DNA of 64,000 nucleotides from Cellvibrionaceae bacterium. GTDB taxonomy: Bacteria > Pseudomonadota > Gammaproteobacteria > Pseudomonadales > Cellvibrionaceae. The stretch covers positions 62,001 to 126,000 of the forward strand of contig JAGKWU010000007.1 of the NCBI GenBank assembly GCA_021151695.1, given 5' to 3'. Under the pieces are notes generated by a model, which was not told the origin of the DNA, made no database searches, and worked only from the letters and a program-made list of their open reading frames with translations. Each line of letters starts with the position of its first letter. The first letter of the stretch is position 1. A program made the translations under genes and the position numbers. Shown here one piece after another: positions 55,691-64,000 of this stretch.

Positions 55691-57207
55691 CAGGCGAATA
55701 CCCCATGTACGTACCACTTCTTGTCGTAAAGGTTAAAGAAAATCCATACCGGTAGATTGTCATGGCGCTTGGCAAGGTAATAATCCCTCGCTACGGGCTC
55801 ACTCCACCAGTTCCCGATAATGCGTTCCGGGCCCACTTGCGTGGAAAGGTACCCATGCCAATACAGGCGGTCGCTACGCTCTTCAATCAGTTCCGGTTGG
55901 GTGAGTAGCCACGTTGGCCGTAAGCTTTTGGCATGAACTGACGGCAGCTCCTGGTTGGATCGGGTGGCGAGAGATACGAAAACGTTCGTCAGCTCCGGCA
56001 CCCGGCTATCGCAGTAGCTCATCTTATAAACGGCAGCATCACCCAAGCGAGCTTTTAACTTGGCAATCGTGACAGAGAAGTCTTGCGCTGAATTTTTCCG
56101 TCGGCGTGTTTGATCGAAATCCAATACCTGCGTGCGATGCTGCAAAGGCGTGGTAAGAAAACATTCCAACCTGATCGTATCGACTTCGAAAGGAAGCTCT
56201 TTGTTATCAAATTGAATCAAGGATAAGTCATAAAGCAATTGCCAATGACTTTGGGGTGTATCGCTGTTTACTATTAAGGATTCTTTCTTGCGATAGATAT
56301 CGGAAATTTGCCAATCGATTCGCTGGCATTGTTGCTGGCGCTTACGCAGATAATCGGACAGCTGTTGCAAAAGACTTTCGATGGCCGGCTTTAATTGATC
56401 AACAATCGTGACGGGATATTCAAACTGAATTTCCTCTTCAAAATGCTCTTCCGGTATGTAGGTATCCCTGGGTTTTGAAAACAGGGACTGCTGCATGAAA
56501 TCCTGGTCGATGTCATAAACTTCACACAGCATCTCGGTGAATTCCATCCCGACCCGCTTTCTAAAGCTGCTAATAGAATGGCCTTTGATCTGAATCGCCA
56601 AATCCCCAAAGGTTTTAAACCCCGTTTTAGCAAGCATCTGGGCAGCTTTGGGATAATCAAAAAAAAGCTCAATGCCCAAAGCGTTAAGCCGCTCAATAAA
56701 CACCGGCTTGGATTCATCACCAACAACCTCGTAGTGCTCAAACGATAGGTACCAGGCCGCTTTAGCCGAATGGGCCAACCCATAACTAAACAAGAACGGT
56801 GTTTGATCGAGAAAGGTGAATACCTTTCCCGTGAACGACTTCAACCCGCCAAACAGCCGAAGGCAACTGGAGATTTCAAGCAGCAACGCTGATTGGGCAA
56901 GTTCAACACTGCAATGGCGATCAATATGTGGCGAAAACTGGTAAAGCTGCTCCGACAGTTCATGCAGGGATTGCTGTTCTTTCTTTTTATCCCGGGCCAC
57001 GACCTCGCAGCCGCTGACAACTTGAGCCGTCGTTGCATCCATACCAACAGATGCGCCCGCCTCTTGCGCGAGCGGATTAGCATAAACGACGCCCTTTTTT
57101 TCAGTGACGACTATGGCTTTAGTGTGGGCATCATCGAGTTTCAGTGCAGCAAGAGGAAGGTCGATGAATCGGAGGGCTAACCATAGTCGTGAGCCTGGGG
57201 AGCTCAC
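55690..57207 (-). CDS. imuB: ImuB, Y-family-like mutagenesis scaffold
   Basis: The 505-residue protein has the Y-family fold but not its catalytic acidic residues. The first motif reads LALRFIDLPLAAL, and the usual DE-containing palm motif is replaced by LEISSCLRLFGG. ImuB proteins therefore serve as hubs joining the clamp, ImuA and DnaE2. GTG 57207 overlaps the imuA stop by four bases. The C-terminal WPTWLL-type segment (SLRPTWLLTQP) matches the family. Confidence 0.9.
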   Translation of the reverse strand: MSSPGSRLWLALRFIDLPLAALKLDDAHTKAIVVTEKKGVVYANPLAQEAGASVGMDATTAQVVSGCEVVARDKKKEQQSLHELSEQLYQFSPHIDRHCSVELAQSALLLEISSCLRLFGGLKSFTGKVFTFLDQTPFLFSYGLAHSAKAAWYLSFEHYEVVGDESKPVFIERLNALGIELFFDYPKAAQMLAKTGFKTFGDLAIQIKGHSISSFRKRVGMEFTEMLCEVYDIDQDFMQQSLFSKPRDTYIPEEHFEEEIQFEYPVTIVDQLKPAIESLLQQLSDYLRKRQQQCQRIDWQISDIYRKKESLIVNSDTPQSHWQLLYDLSLIQFDNKELPFEVDTIRLECFLTTPLQHRTQVLDFDQTRRRKNSAQDFSVTIAKLKARLGDAAVYKMSYCDSRVPELTNVFVSLATRSNQELPSVHAKSLRPTWLLTQPELIEERSDRLYWHGYLSTQVGPERIIGNWWSEPVARDYYLAKRHDNLPVWIFFNLYDKKWYVHGVFA

Positions 57208-57950
57208 GGCTTACCTCGTAACGGTGTGACGGTCGCCGAAGGCGGCTTAACAACCGGTACTTTGTTCCGATTGAGCTCATGGTATGGCAGCGCCGGTTGC
57301 CATTGCTCCGGCAAGCCGATGACGACAGGCCTTGCCTGTTGAGTCTGGAGATGCCCCTTCTGCTTGAAGATAGTGATTTCCAGACCGGTGGGGATTTGGT
57401 GCACGAACAACCGCAGTGAGGCCGGAGAGCTTTGCTGTTGGGCGTCTGAAGGGCGGAATATTACGGCCAACCCCGCCCCCTCGCTTGCCGCCAAAGCGCA
57501 TTTACGAAGCTCTGTGTACGTCATATTTTCGTCAGGCTGCCACCCAACCACTGCATCTACCCCGGCTCGAGCCAGTTCGATAAAACAGGCTATGAACTGG
57601 TCCTTCTCGGTAGCGTTCACGATGATTAGACGTTCGAGGTCAAGCCCGGCCTGGATAAACGCTTGGCAAAACGGATCGGCTGGCGGGTTCAACAATGCAA
57701 TGAGCCCAGACATTTTCAACAGCGCGGGAGTGAAAAGTTGCCATTCCCCTTGCATACCCGCCTGGCAGACTTCAACTAAGCTTTTTAAGGGCCAGCCTGA
57801 GTTGAGCAAGCTCTTATCTAACTCCACATGGCCCGAGCTGACGGCATCCCGCTGCATAAACCGCTGGGAATGACCCAGCCAAGTATCCCCCCTAAGCAGT
57901 AACTGCTCGATGGATACCGGTTGTGCTATGTCGGGTGGAAGTTCGCTCAT
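57204..57950 (-). CDS. imuA: ImuA, RecA/SulA-like mutagenesis protein
   Basis: ImuA is the RecA-like third component of the mutasome. The 248-residue product (ATG 57950, MSELPPDIAQPVSIEQLL) has the family features WLGHSQ, SGHVELDKSLLNSGWPLKSL, EWQLFTPALL and IFRPSDA, with a weak C-terminal tail. It is the first gene of the cassette; the LexA box lies 12 bases upstream of its start. The longer frame to 57989 runs through that box and is rejected as a start. The C-terminus is proline-rich. Confidence 0.88.
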   Translation of the reverse strand: MSELPPDIAQPVSIEQLLLRGDTWLGHSQRFMQRDAVSSGHVELDKSLLNSGWPLKSLVEVCQAGMQGEWQLFTPALLKMSGLIALLNPPADPFCQAFIQAGLDLERLIIVNATEKDQFIACFIELARAGVDAVVGWQPDENMTYTELRKCALAASEGAGLAVIFRPSDAQQQSSPASLRLFVHQIPTGLEITIFKQKGHLQTQQARPVVIGLPEQWQPALPYHELNRNKVPVVKPPSATVTPLRGKP

Positions 57951-57961
57951 GGGAGTCACTA

Positions 57962-57981
57962 TACTGTAGATATATACAGTA
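57962..57981. promoter_or_regulatory. LexA (SOS) box between imuA and the SRAP gene
   Basis: TACTGTAGATATATACAGTA keeps CTG-N10-CAG and matches the Escherichia coli consensus TACTGTATATATATACAGTA at all but one position. It sits between divergent genes and directly upstream of imuA, so both may be induced by DNA damage. Confidence 0.93.
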
Positions 57982-58055
57982 TAGTCCACCTGACCACAGT
58001 CAGGTCAATCTGGCGCGTTAGAACTTTTTTCACCAACCAACGATGGGGTTACCAA

Positions 58056-58763
58056 ATGTGTGGTTATGTGCGGAGGCATATCGGGCCCAAAAGCCTTAAA
58101 GAGTTCCTGGAACTGCTTGGGGTTGAGGGATACTACGACGAGCCGGAAAGCGACGAGCCTGAGCTTAAGCACTTCTACCCGGCCCATGGTAAGGCCGTGG
58201 ATCGCACAATCGACGGGGTCATTATCAACGAGGACGGCAGGCTCAAATATGTGACGGCCACCTGGTGGTATCACTGTGAAGAGAAGAATGGTGAGCTGAA
58301 GGTTGGCTACAAAACAACCTTTAATGCTCGCAACTTACACTTGGAGTTCTGGCGGGAAGCTATTTCGAAGCACCGGGCCATCGTTGTGGCTACTGGAATT
58401 GGGGAGGGCAAAAAGGATGAGAACGGTAAAGACCACCATTACTTGGTGACTTCGGATCGAATTATGCTCTTAGGGGCCGTCTATCAAAAATTCCCTGGCG
58501 GTAGATATAGCTGCGCGATCATTACCCGGGATGAACACCCACGATTCGAGCGCTATCATGACAAGGCATTTCCATTATTTTTGCCACACAACCTAGCCTT
58601 TCTCAAACTCTGGCTAAGCGATGTTGGGGACGATCACCCGCAAATTGCGAGCCTACTCGGAGCACCGAGGATATTTGCGGATCTAACAATTACACCTGTA
58701 AAAACCTTCAAAGCAGGTGTTCCCGTTGGGCCAATTGAATTTCTTGAGGCTGACGCTAATTAA
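58056..58763 (+). CDS. SRAP (YedK/HMCES-like) abasic-site protein
   Basis: SRAP proteins crosslink through Cys2 to abasic sites in single-stranded DNA. Here the product of 235 residues begins MCG with C2, has N90 in FNARN (motif NAR; the usual following E is absent), E117 in the position of the catalytic glutamate (TGIGEGK), and H168 in RYHDKAFPLFL. It is a divergent member but keeps the key residues. ATG 58056 is required to place Cys at position 2; the frame is open further upstream to 57921, but that is rejected. It is divergent from imuA and shares the LexA box region. Confidence 0.87.
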   Translation: MCGYVRRHIGPKSLKEFLELLGVEGYYDEPESDEPELKHFYPAHGKAVDRTIDGVIINEDGRLKYVTATWWYHCEEKNGELKVGYKTTFNARNLHLEFWREAISKHRAIVVATGIGEGKKDENGKDHHYLVTSDRIMLLGAVYQKFPGGRYSCAIITRDEHPRFERYHDKAFPLFLPHNLAFLKLWLSDVGDDHPQIASLLGAPRIFADLTITPVKTFKAGVPVGPIEFLEADAN

Positions 58764-58871
58764 GTTCGAACTTGTAGGAAATATCTCACACGCCGCTTGG
58801 CTTTTGTCGCCTACAAGCCAATTTCAGCTACACGTATGATGCATCCCAGGATTAACAGTCAAGGATGAAAA

Positions 58872-59072
58872 ATGAGCAATTTAAATATCGGAACGGACGT
58901 CATTGCGATCAAGGATGCAGTTAATCAGGTGCGCCGCAACATCCGGGAGCTCAAGGACAAAAAATCGCAAATCCACATCACTGGCGAAGCCGCCGAGAAA
59001 ATCATTCGATTTTACGATGAGAAATTGTCAGCCCAAAAGATAATGCTTTTGTGGTTGAGTAAATCCCTCTAA
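58872..59072 (+). CDS. Small helical protein of unknown function
   Basis: The 66-residue product starts MSNLNIGTDVIAIKDAVNQ and is mostly charged helix (VRRNIRELKDKKSQI), ending in a hydrophobic LLWLSKSL. AAGGATG-type sequence precedes the ATG. No family is recognised. It lies about 110 bases after the SRAP gene. Confidence 0.5.
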   Translation: MSNLNIGTDVIAIKDAVNQVRRNIRELKDKKSQIHITGEAAEKIIRFYDEKLSAQKIMLLWLSKSL

Positions 59073-59096
59073 CCGACAGAACTTCAAGGATGAACT

Positions 59097-59357
59097 ATGA
59101 AAATTCAACGCTTAATAATATTTACGGTTTTAGTGGGAATCGCGACTGCACTCAGCAATCAAGCTGCAATAACCGCGCAAACGGAAAACGACGACTCAAA
59201 ATGGGTCGATGAAGTGAATGCTGAATTGGAGCGGCGAGATGCTGAACTCCAGCCCTTGATTGAGAGAAACAAGCGGTTAAACGCAACTAATGCGGTGCAA
59301 CCGCAAGAAGAGAATTCGAACTACCCCTTGGATTTCCGAGGATCATCTCCACGCTGA
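59097..59357 (+). CDS. Small exported protein of unknown function
   Basis: The 86-residue product has an N-terminal signal segment (about 1-27) and a short acidic coiled-coil-like mature part (WVDEVNAELERRDAELQPLI). CAAGGATG precedes ATG 59097. No family is recognised. It lies 24 bases after the preceding small gene, probably on one transcript. Confidence 0.5.
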   Translation: MKIQRLIIFTVLVGIATALSNQAAITAQTENDDSKWVDEVNAELERRDAELQPLIERNKRLNATNAVQPQEENSNYPLDFRGSSPR

Positions 59358-59759
59358 AAAGAAGGAATTTTTACTTGAACTCCCCACCAGTCAGCATATC
59401 CGTGCGGTGAAAGCTTGGTTCGATATCTGCCAGATGCCACCTACGACATCATCCCAGGCTGATCTCATTTAAGAAGAACAGTCAGGGCGACATGACAAGG
59501 GAATATCGAGAGCGAACGTATCGAGCCCATTGCGTTGATCGGATGTCTTAAGAAAATCTAAATTCCAGCCTGAACACTAGGTAACATACGAGAACCCAAC
59601 GCTAACAAGTGCCTACCGACTAACCCTCCGTAACGCGATTTTTTACCTATTTCTATAAACTCGAAGCCCTGAGTTTGGTTGGCTTAGACCGATTTAGGCC
59701 CATAAGTGATGCCAATTTTAATGGGCACTATACCCAGGCCAGCGTCAGATACCAAATCT
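59358..59759. other. Intergenic region with a doubtful out-of-frame continuation
   Basis: A second frame overlapping the end of the gene above (59290-59472) reads HIRAVKAWFDICQMPP but is not supported as a gene. It could be a fragment of something lost. Nothing else is recognised. Confidence 0.3.
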
Positions 59760-60140
59760 TCAGCTATCGGAACCGTATATCGAAATGCAGATGTCAAAGT
59801 TGTACTTTGAAATACTTTCGAGAAGCTTTGATGGTATTTTCGAATAGAGCCAACCGTTAGAGCCACTCTCAAACCCAATATCAACGACCCTGGAGTGACA
59901 CTGAGCGAGCGTTTCCAAGCTTATCGGGTCGAGTCCATCAAGCAGATTAAGAAATAGCTCTAGCTTATTGCTTATAGAATCAGTAGTTGCCTCGCTGTAG
60001 ATTTCAAAATTAAGAAGAAAATCGTCTCCAGCTTTCTCATCGACCAAAACGACAATGTTGCTGCCTAACGGAACCAATAAAGAAGAAAGCTCAGTAGGGG
60101 ACCGTAACTCAAAATCCACATTTAAAAAATTAGGCGACAC
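59760..60140 (-). CDS. Putative immunity protein for the upstream toxin
   Basis: The 126-residue product starts at GTG 60140, with GAGGAAATG about eight bases upstream. It is a small, acidic, soluble alpha/beta protein (SELSSLLVPLGSN-type strands, many Asp/Glu) without signal peptide. No family is recognised. Position is the main argument: it starts 14 bases after the stop of the large exported protein that ends in a cysteine-rich toxin-like domain, as immunity genes do. Confidence 0.6.
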   Translation of the reverse strand: MSPNFLNVDFELRSPTELSSLLVPLGSNIVVLVDEKAGDDFLLNFEIYSEATTDSISNKLELFLNLLDGLDPISLETLAQCHSRVVDIGFESGSNGWLYSKIPSKLLESISKYNFDICISIYGSDS

Positions 60141-60154
60141 TTCATTTCCTCGCT

Positions 60155-63100
60155 TTAGTTTTGCTTACATGCAGCATTTTCAGGTGTGCAATGCCTGTAT
60201 CCAAAACCGATACCATATATTTTATTAACATATTGCCCAGCACGATCTTTGGCAGTCAAGTATGTACTATGCCTATCGACTCCGCACGCAGACCCATAGG
60301 CCAAACCGATAATTCCTTTAAGCGGATCCAAAGTAGAATACACTTGACACTTAAGATCGCAAACATACTTCTTTTTTCCGGCTGCGGAGGCATTTGCACT
60401 GGTAAGCGCCACAATAGCTAAAAGCAAATATCTCATTACCGCGGGAACCACTATTCCACCTATCCCACCACTACCCGCAATGAACATTCCAACTGCAATT
60501 ACCGCTATCAAAATAAGTGCGAAAAACAAAACGTCTTTGATTTCGTCTTTGTAACAATCGACAACATTGGCCATTAAACTTAAAGTTATGGATATGCCAA
60601 TAGCCATAGGATCTATAGAAGGTGAGAGTCCAGATGTAGAGCCATATTGCGACCAACCAAGCCGTTTACTTATATCTTCAGTCACAACCTCTCCGCCGTT
60701 ACTACCCCCGGAAATTTGGTAAGCCCCCGCTCCGGTTGCTGGATCTAAGGTGATATATCCCTTTCCTTGCCACCCATTCATAAAGATAGAAGAGGAGTGC
60801 GTAGAAACTATTTTTCCCGCGTTAACGTTGTTCCGTATGTTAAGTTTCGTCTCCTCGTCGAAGCTGATTTGACTCATTGCCAATTCCAAGTTTTCGGGAG
60901 TAATTGTCCAAATTTTTTGCCCTTCCCGCCCGGCGATAGCCAAAGCTTTAACCGCTGAAATACCTTCAACATGTTGAGAATCCATACTTAACATTTGCTC
61001 TGGAACTGAGTGCTCCATCGCGCTCATACGTGCTCCGACGATATGGCTGAACGCCAGCCTTTCCTGAAAATTATTGGTCTTACTGGAATGGTGGAATTTA
61101 AAATGATCAATGTCCATCGTAAAGCCACTAAAATCCACATTTCGCGGAATGCCGTACCAATACTGAGTTTTTAACGTCAACCCAAACGATCCAAAGCTTG
61201 GCAGTCTATAGGTCACTATGTCTGAACTTAACGCGGTAACCTTATCTTGAATATCATTTAATAGAAAATAGTTAAGCGCAGTGCTGTATAGCAAGTCACC
61301 GATTAAGTCATGCTTTGTTAAAGTGGCAATCTCAGACGGTTGTGCACCGTCCAATTTTGCTTTTGTCGCATCTAGCCGAGATTTAACACGTGCGGCTTGA
61401 TCAGCACTTCCACCTTGTAAATCTAGTACGATTGCTTTGTATTCCCCCGCAGTGGGCTTATTCGAGCTTACTTCCCAGCCGCCTTTTGGATTCCAGAAAC
61501 CCACCTCTTCAAATAATTCGCTTCCCATTGATCCCACGGGAGCGGAACCTACTACTGCACCATCAATTGAAAACTCTGCGAACAGTTTTATCAGATAACC
61601 AGGCAGAGACTTTGGCAATTTGTTTGGATCGATCCTGCCATCAGCCTCGAGCGCAGGCATTTTACTCATAAGCAGATCTTCATCGGCTTTAGAGGCAGGC
61701 TTGAAGCTCAAGCTTAATGCTTTACCGGACAGACTTACTGTCGGCCTCTCAACAACGAAAACCGGGTCACTTGGTACCCCGTCAATCAGGGTTGACAAGC
61801 TATATTTATATTTATGGCGCAATGTATCAGGAACTTCCGGAAAGGTCTGACTAGTCACGATTCGCTGATACGGGAGCCCTGCCGCTAGTGGGCGCGACGG
61901 AAGAACCTTGATGTCTCGCAAACCCAACGCCTCGCTAACGGTTACGCTAGGATTTTGATTTTCTACATAAGTGGCAAGTTGGTTCTTCATGATAGCAAGC
62001 GCGGCATCGACATTTTCCTGCGAAACGTGAGTTACCCAGCCCTCCGCCTCATTTATAGTGGCGCCGGACTGAACTGCGTCGGAAAAACCACGCTCATCAA
62101 GCGCAACCGAGTGTCTCAAATCCATTCCTTTGTCATATTCATATTGCTTGAAACTGGCATCCATTGGCAGCCACGTATCCCCAGTTCCAGTTTTTGTCCC
62201 ACGTCCAGGCGAATAATCAACCCATGCTTCTACCCAAACATGTTCGATACGAAATGATGAGAGCACGCCATTTTTTTTGATGAGCACATTTGGAATTCCC
62301 CCTTGATTCAGTAAATCTTGAGCTGCAAACGGAGACGTAACGCCACCCACCCAGTTCATAACTTGCTCGATTGGTATTTCTACCGTGCCGTAAGCATAAT
62401 GAGCCGGGATGTTCGATGCCCGTAACAACGCAATTAATAAACTCGCTGTATCAATTGAATTGCCTTGCTTAATTTCGAGCGTGTACTGCGAACCTTGTAT
62501 AGACCCATAGCTAGGAATGAAACGAATGTTGTTATGAACCCAAGTGTAGATTTCCACAGGATTGTTATTTAAGCTCTCGGCAAGCTCCTTGATTTCTGGT
62601 GTGATTTGAACATCAAGTGATTCACCTAATTCTGTGGCGATATTTGTTGTTGCAGCGGCTAAAGCCTCAGCCATCACGATGCTAGCAACAGCGCTACCCG
62701 TGTCAGCCATGGCCAGTTGAACATTGTCAGTTGGCGTTGTGCCCAATGCTGCGTGTAGATCTTTTTTTGTCTCAACCGGTTCACGCACCTTGCCTTCAGA
62801 GGTTCCCCACGGCAAATGATCGGGCGTGGCAGGTGTATGACTACGTTTGAATTGCGTTTTCGCGAGCGATTTATTTAACGTATCTAAGGCTTGTTGTTGA
62901 GTATCAACTGAATCCGCTTTAATAACTGCCGCGAGTTGATCCTGAGTAGCTTTAAATTTTTCTTTAACTGACCTCAGCGCTTGAGCGTGGCGCTCTTTAA
63001 CAAGCTTTTGAGCCTCTGGGCTTAATGCTTTGCCATTTCCGTTAGACAATAGCGTGTCGGCATCCTTTTCAAAGTTCGCAATCGATTCTTGATATGCACT

Positions 63101-63478
63101 ATCGATGCTTGCCTGTAGTTTCTTCAGCTCCTTGGCATCGTCATCGCTAACGGGCATATCGGGCAATACGGCTTGCTTGGTTTTTGTTAACCAATTGGCG
63201 TGTTTGGCTTTATCCTCTTTCGCTTGTGGCATTTGCAGCACGATTTTATCGCGCAGCTTATCCAAGCGATGACTAAGTTTTTGCTCGGGTGTATCCTCCT
63301 GTAAGGCTTCTAAGGCAGCTTTGCGTTTTTCATCTTTCGTCAACTCATCTGCCATCGCTTTGGTAGCCGGATTGAGATAAAACACAAAAGTGAAAAAGAA
63401 CGTGGTCAGTATAGAAACCACCCGAGAAAAAAATCCGCGACGAAAATATTCCATAGTCATAGAATTTCCATTATTCAT
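60155..63478 (-). CDS. Large exported polymorphic-toxin candidate with transglutaminase-like domain
   Basis: The 1107-residue product has an N-terminal membrane/signal segment (about 18-43), a charged helical region (about 45-225) and a transglutaminase-like domain (about 310-480: WVHNNIRFIPSYGSIQGS, DTASLLIALLRASNIPAHYAYG, EHVWVEAWVDY). The nucleophile position in QGNSIDTAS has no cysteine, so the fold is probably non-catalytic. Two membrane segments lie at about 985-1040. A short C-terminal domain (about 1045-1107) has six cysteines and ends GYRHCTPENAACKQN. That end looks like a small variable toxin tip. AAGGTAAGG precedes ATG 63478. The downstream gene fits an immunity gene; the upstream partial gene is in the same direction. 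Confidence 0.78.
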   Translation of the reverse strand: MNNGNSMTMEYFRRGFFSRVVSILTTFFFTFVFYLNPATKAMADELTKDEKRKAALEALQEDTPEQKLSHRLDKLRDKIVLQMPQAKEDKAKHANWLTKTKQAVLPDMPVSDDDAKELKKLQASIDSAYQESIANFEKDADTLLSNGNGKALSPEAQKLVKERHAQALRSVKEKFKATQDQLAAVIKADSVDTQQQALDTLNKSLAKTQFKRSHTPATPDHLPWGTSEGKVREPVETKKDLHAALGTTPTDNVQLAMADTGSAVASIVMAEALAAATTNIATELGESLDVQITPEIKELAESLNNNPVEIYTWVHNNIRFIPSYGSIQGSQYTLEIKQGNSIDTASLLIALLRASNIPAHYAYGTVEIPIEQVMNWVGGVTSPFAAQDLLNQGGIPNVLIKKNGVLSSFRIEHVWVEAWVDYSPGRGTKTGTGDTWLPMDASFKQYEYDKGMDLRHSVALDERGFSDAVQSGATINEAEGWVTHVSQENVDAALAIMKNQLATYVENQNPSVTVSEALGLRDIKVLPSRPLAAGLPYQRIVTSQTFPEVPDTLRHKYKYSLSTLIDGVPSDPVFVVERPTVSLSGKALSLSFKPASKADEDLLMSKMPALEADGRIDPNKLPKSLPGYLIKLFAEFSIDGAVVGSAPVGSMGSELFEEVGFWNPKGGWEVSSNKPTAGEYKAIVLDLQGGSADQAARVKSRLDATKAKLDGAQPSEIATLTKHDLIGDLLYSTALNYFLLNDIQDKVTALSSDIVTYRLPSFGSFGLTLKTQYWYGIPRNVDFSGFTMDIDHFKFHHSSKTNNFQERLAFSHIVGARMSAMEHSVPEQMLSMDSQHVEGISAVKALAIAGREGQKIWTITPENLELAMSQISFDEETKLNIRNNVNAGKIVSTHSSSIFMNGWQGKGYITLDPATGAGAYQISGGSNGGEVVTEDISKRLGWSQYGSTSGLSPSIDPMAIGISITLSLMANVVDCYKDEIKDVLFFALILIAVIAVGMFIAGSGGIGGIVVPAVMRYLLLAIVALTSANASAAGKKKYVCDLKCQVYSTLDPLKGIIGLAYGSACGVDRHSTYLTAKDRAGQYVNKIYGIGFGYRHCTPENAACKQN

Positions 63479-63566
63479 AGCCTTACCTTGCGCCTTTCTA
63501 ATTTGTTAACAAGTGATATTTGTCGAATATCAGTGAGCCTTTCGAGGAGACTCACTGATTCACCAT

Positions 63567-64000
63567 TTATTGCGCCGATACCGGCAAGGTTTTTGTAAAT
63601 TGAGTTGTCGCATTTTCGCCACTAAAGGTTTGCAACAACAGCTGGATGGTATTAGCTGCCGAGGTCGCCGGCAGCTGCACATATAGCGTATCGGTCACTT
63701 GCGCCGCAGGGGCCAAGTTAAACCCACTTACCCAATCAGTTGGTGAATTAGCCACGGCAGTGAAAGCGCCCTTGCTTAGCACTTTCAACGACGCAGGAAT
63801 AACCAGCTTGGCTTGTCCATTAGTCAGTTGCGCACCCGCATTTTTATACGTCACCACTATGGGCACGACCTTACCCACTCTACCTAGGGCAACTTCTGGG
63901 CTGACGTACGATAAGCTCGACAATATCCACTGTGCGAAGTTATTGGTTTCACCAGACTTGAGTGCAGGCTGCAATTGCTGCGCTTGCGTCAACATATCCA
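63567..64000 (-). CDS. C-terminal part of a protein running off the window
   Basis: About 144 codons are visible and the frame is still open at the right edge, so the true start lies outside (a Met at 63995 is internal). The readable part is beta-rich, with YKNAGAQLTNGQAKLVIPAS and LQTFSGENATTQF, like a bacterial Ig/DUF11-type surface repeat. It is the gene just upstream of the toxin candidate, 88 bases away, and may be a cell-surface partner. Confidence 0.65.
   Translation of the reverse strand, partial: DMLTQAQQLQPALKSGETNNFAQWILSSLSYVSPEVALGRVGKVVPIVVTYKNAGAQLTNGQAKLVIPASLKVLSKGAFTAVANSPTDWVSGFNLAPAAQVTDTLYVQLPATSAANTIQLLLQTFSGENATTQFTKTLPVSAQ

Noticed and set aside
57921..58055. N-terminal extension of the SRAP frame
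   Set aside because: The family needs cysteine at position 2, which is given only by ATG 58056; the extension crosses the LexA box.
59290..59472. 60-codon plus-strand frame
   Set aside because: It overlaps the better supported exported small protein in another frame and has no recognisable domain.

Overview
The window looks like a piece of a gammaproteobacterial chromosome, most plausibly from Cellvibrio or a relative. That placement is an inference from three things: the Pseudomonas-like gene set of the trehalose/glycogen cluster, a secreted Pseudomonas-type isoamylase, and the fragment of a carbohydrate-binding F5/8 type C module. I see no rRNA, tRNA, CRISPR array, integrase or intact transposase.

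Region 1 (1-29100) is a stress and storage-carbohydrate block. On the minus strand lie a membrane-anchored GGDEF-EAL protein, a secreted isoamylase, a trehalose synthase fused to a maltokinase-like domain, the NHEJ pair LigD-Ku, and a KGG-repeat stress peptide. On the plus strand lie a DUF4142 protein, a GFA-type zinc protein, an MscS channel, then glgA-treZ-treY-DUF2934-glgX-osmC, with small KGG and DUF2934 proteins and a DUF72 protein. GlgA extends alpha-glucan, GlgX trims branches, TreY and TreZ release trehalose from the free glucan end, and TreS links trehalose to maltose. The set resembles the osmotic/desiccation island of Pseudomonas aeruginosa, but glgE, glgB and malQ are missing here. 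The kinase part of TreS has lost both of its expected catalytic aspartates, which fits the lack of glgE.

Region 2 (29100-30900) is a solo nrdB with a DnaA box and an NrdR-like box upstream. Four short tandem repeats after its stop codon, resembling a transposon end, mark the switch to an AT-richer accessory region.

Region 3 (30900-64000) is an accessory, defence-rich island. It holds an Abi/HEPN protein, a DSR1-type sirtuin, an unknown membrane protein, an HNH protein, and a complete His-Xaa-Ser (hxsDBCA) radical-SAM peptide-modification operon. These are followed by a secreted DNA/RNA nuclease and an unrecognised three-gene operon that starts with a PD-(D/E)XK-like protein and is bracketed by 29-bp inverted repeats. 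Next come a small secreted cysteine protein, an Nmad2 protein, unknown membrane and envelope proteins, and a glycosidase-tail fragment. An SOS mutagenesis cassette imuA-imuB-dnaE2 diverges from an SRAP gene across a LexA box. A large transglutaminase-fold polymorphic-toxin candidate with its putative immunity gene, and a partial gene running off the right edge, complete the window. The best candidates for little-described biology are the three-gene operon, the hxs locus with its extra downstream gene, and the toxin/immunity pair.
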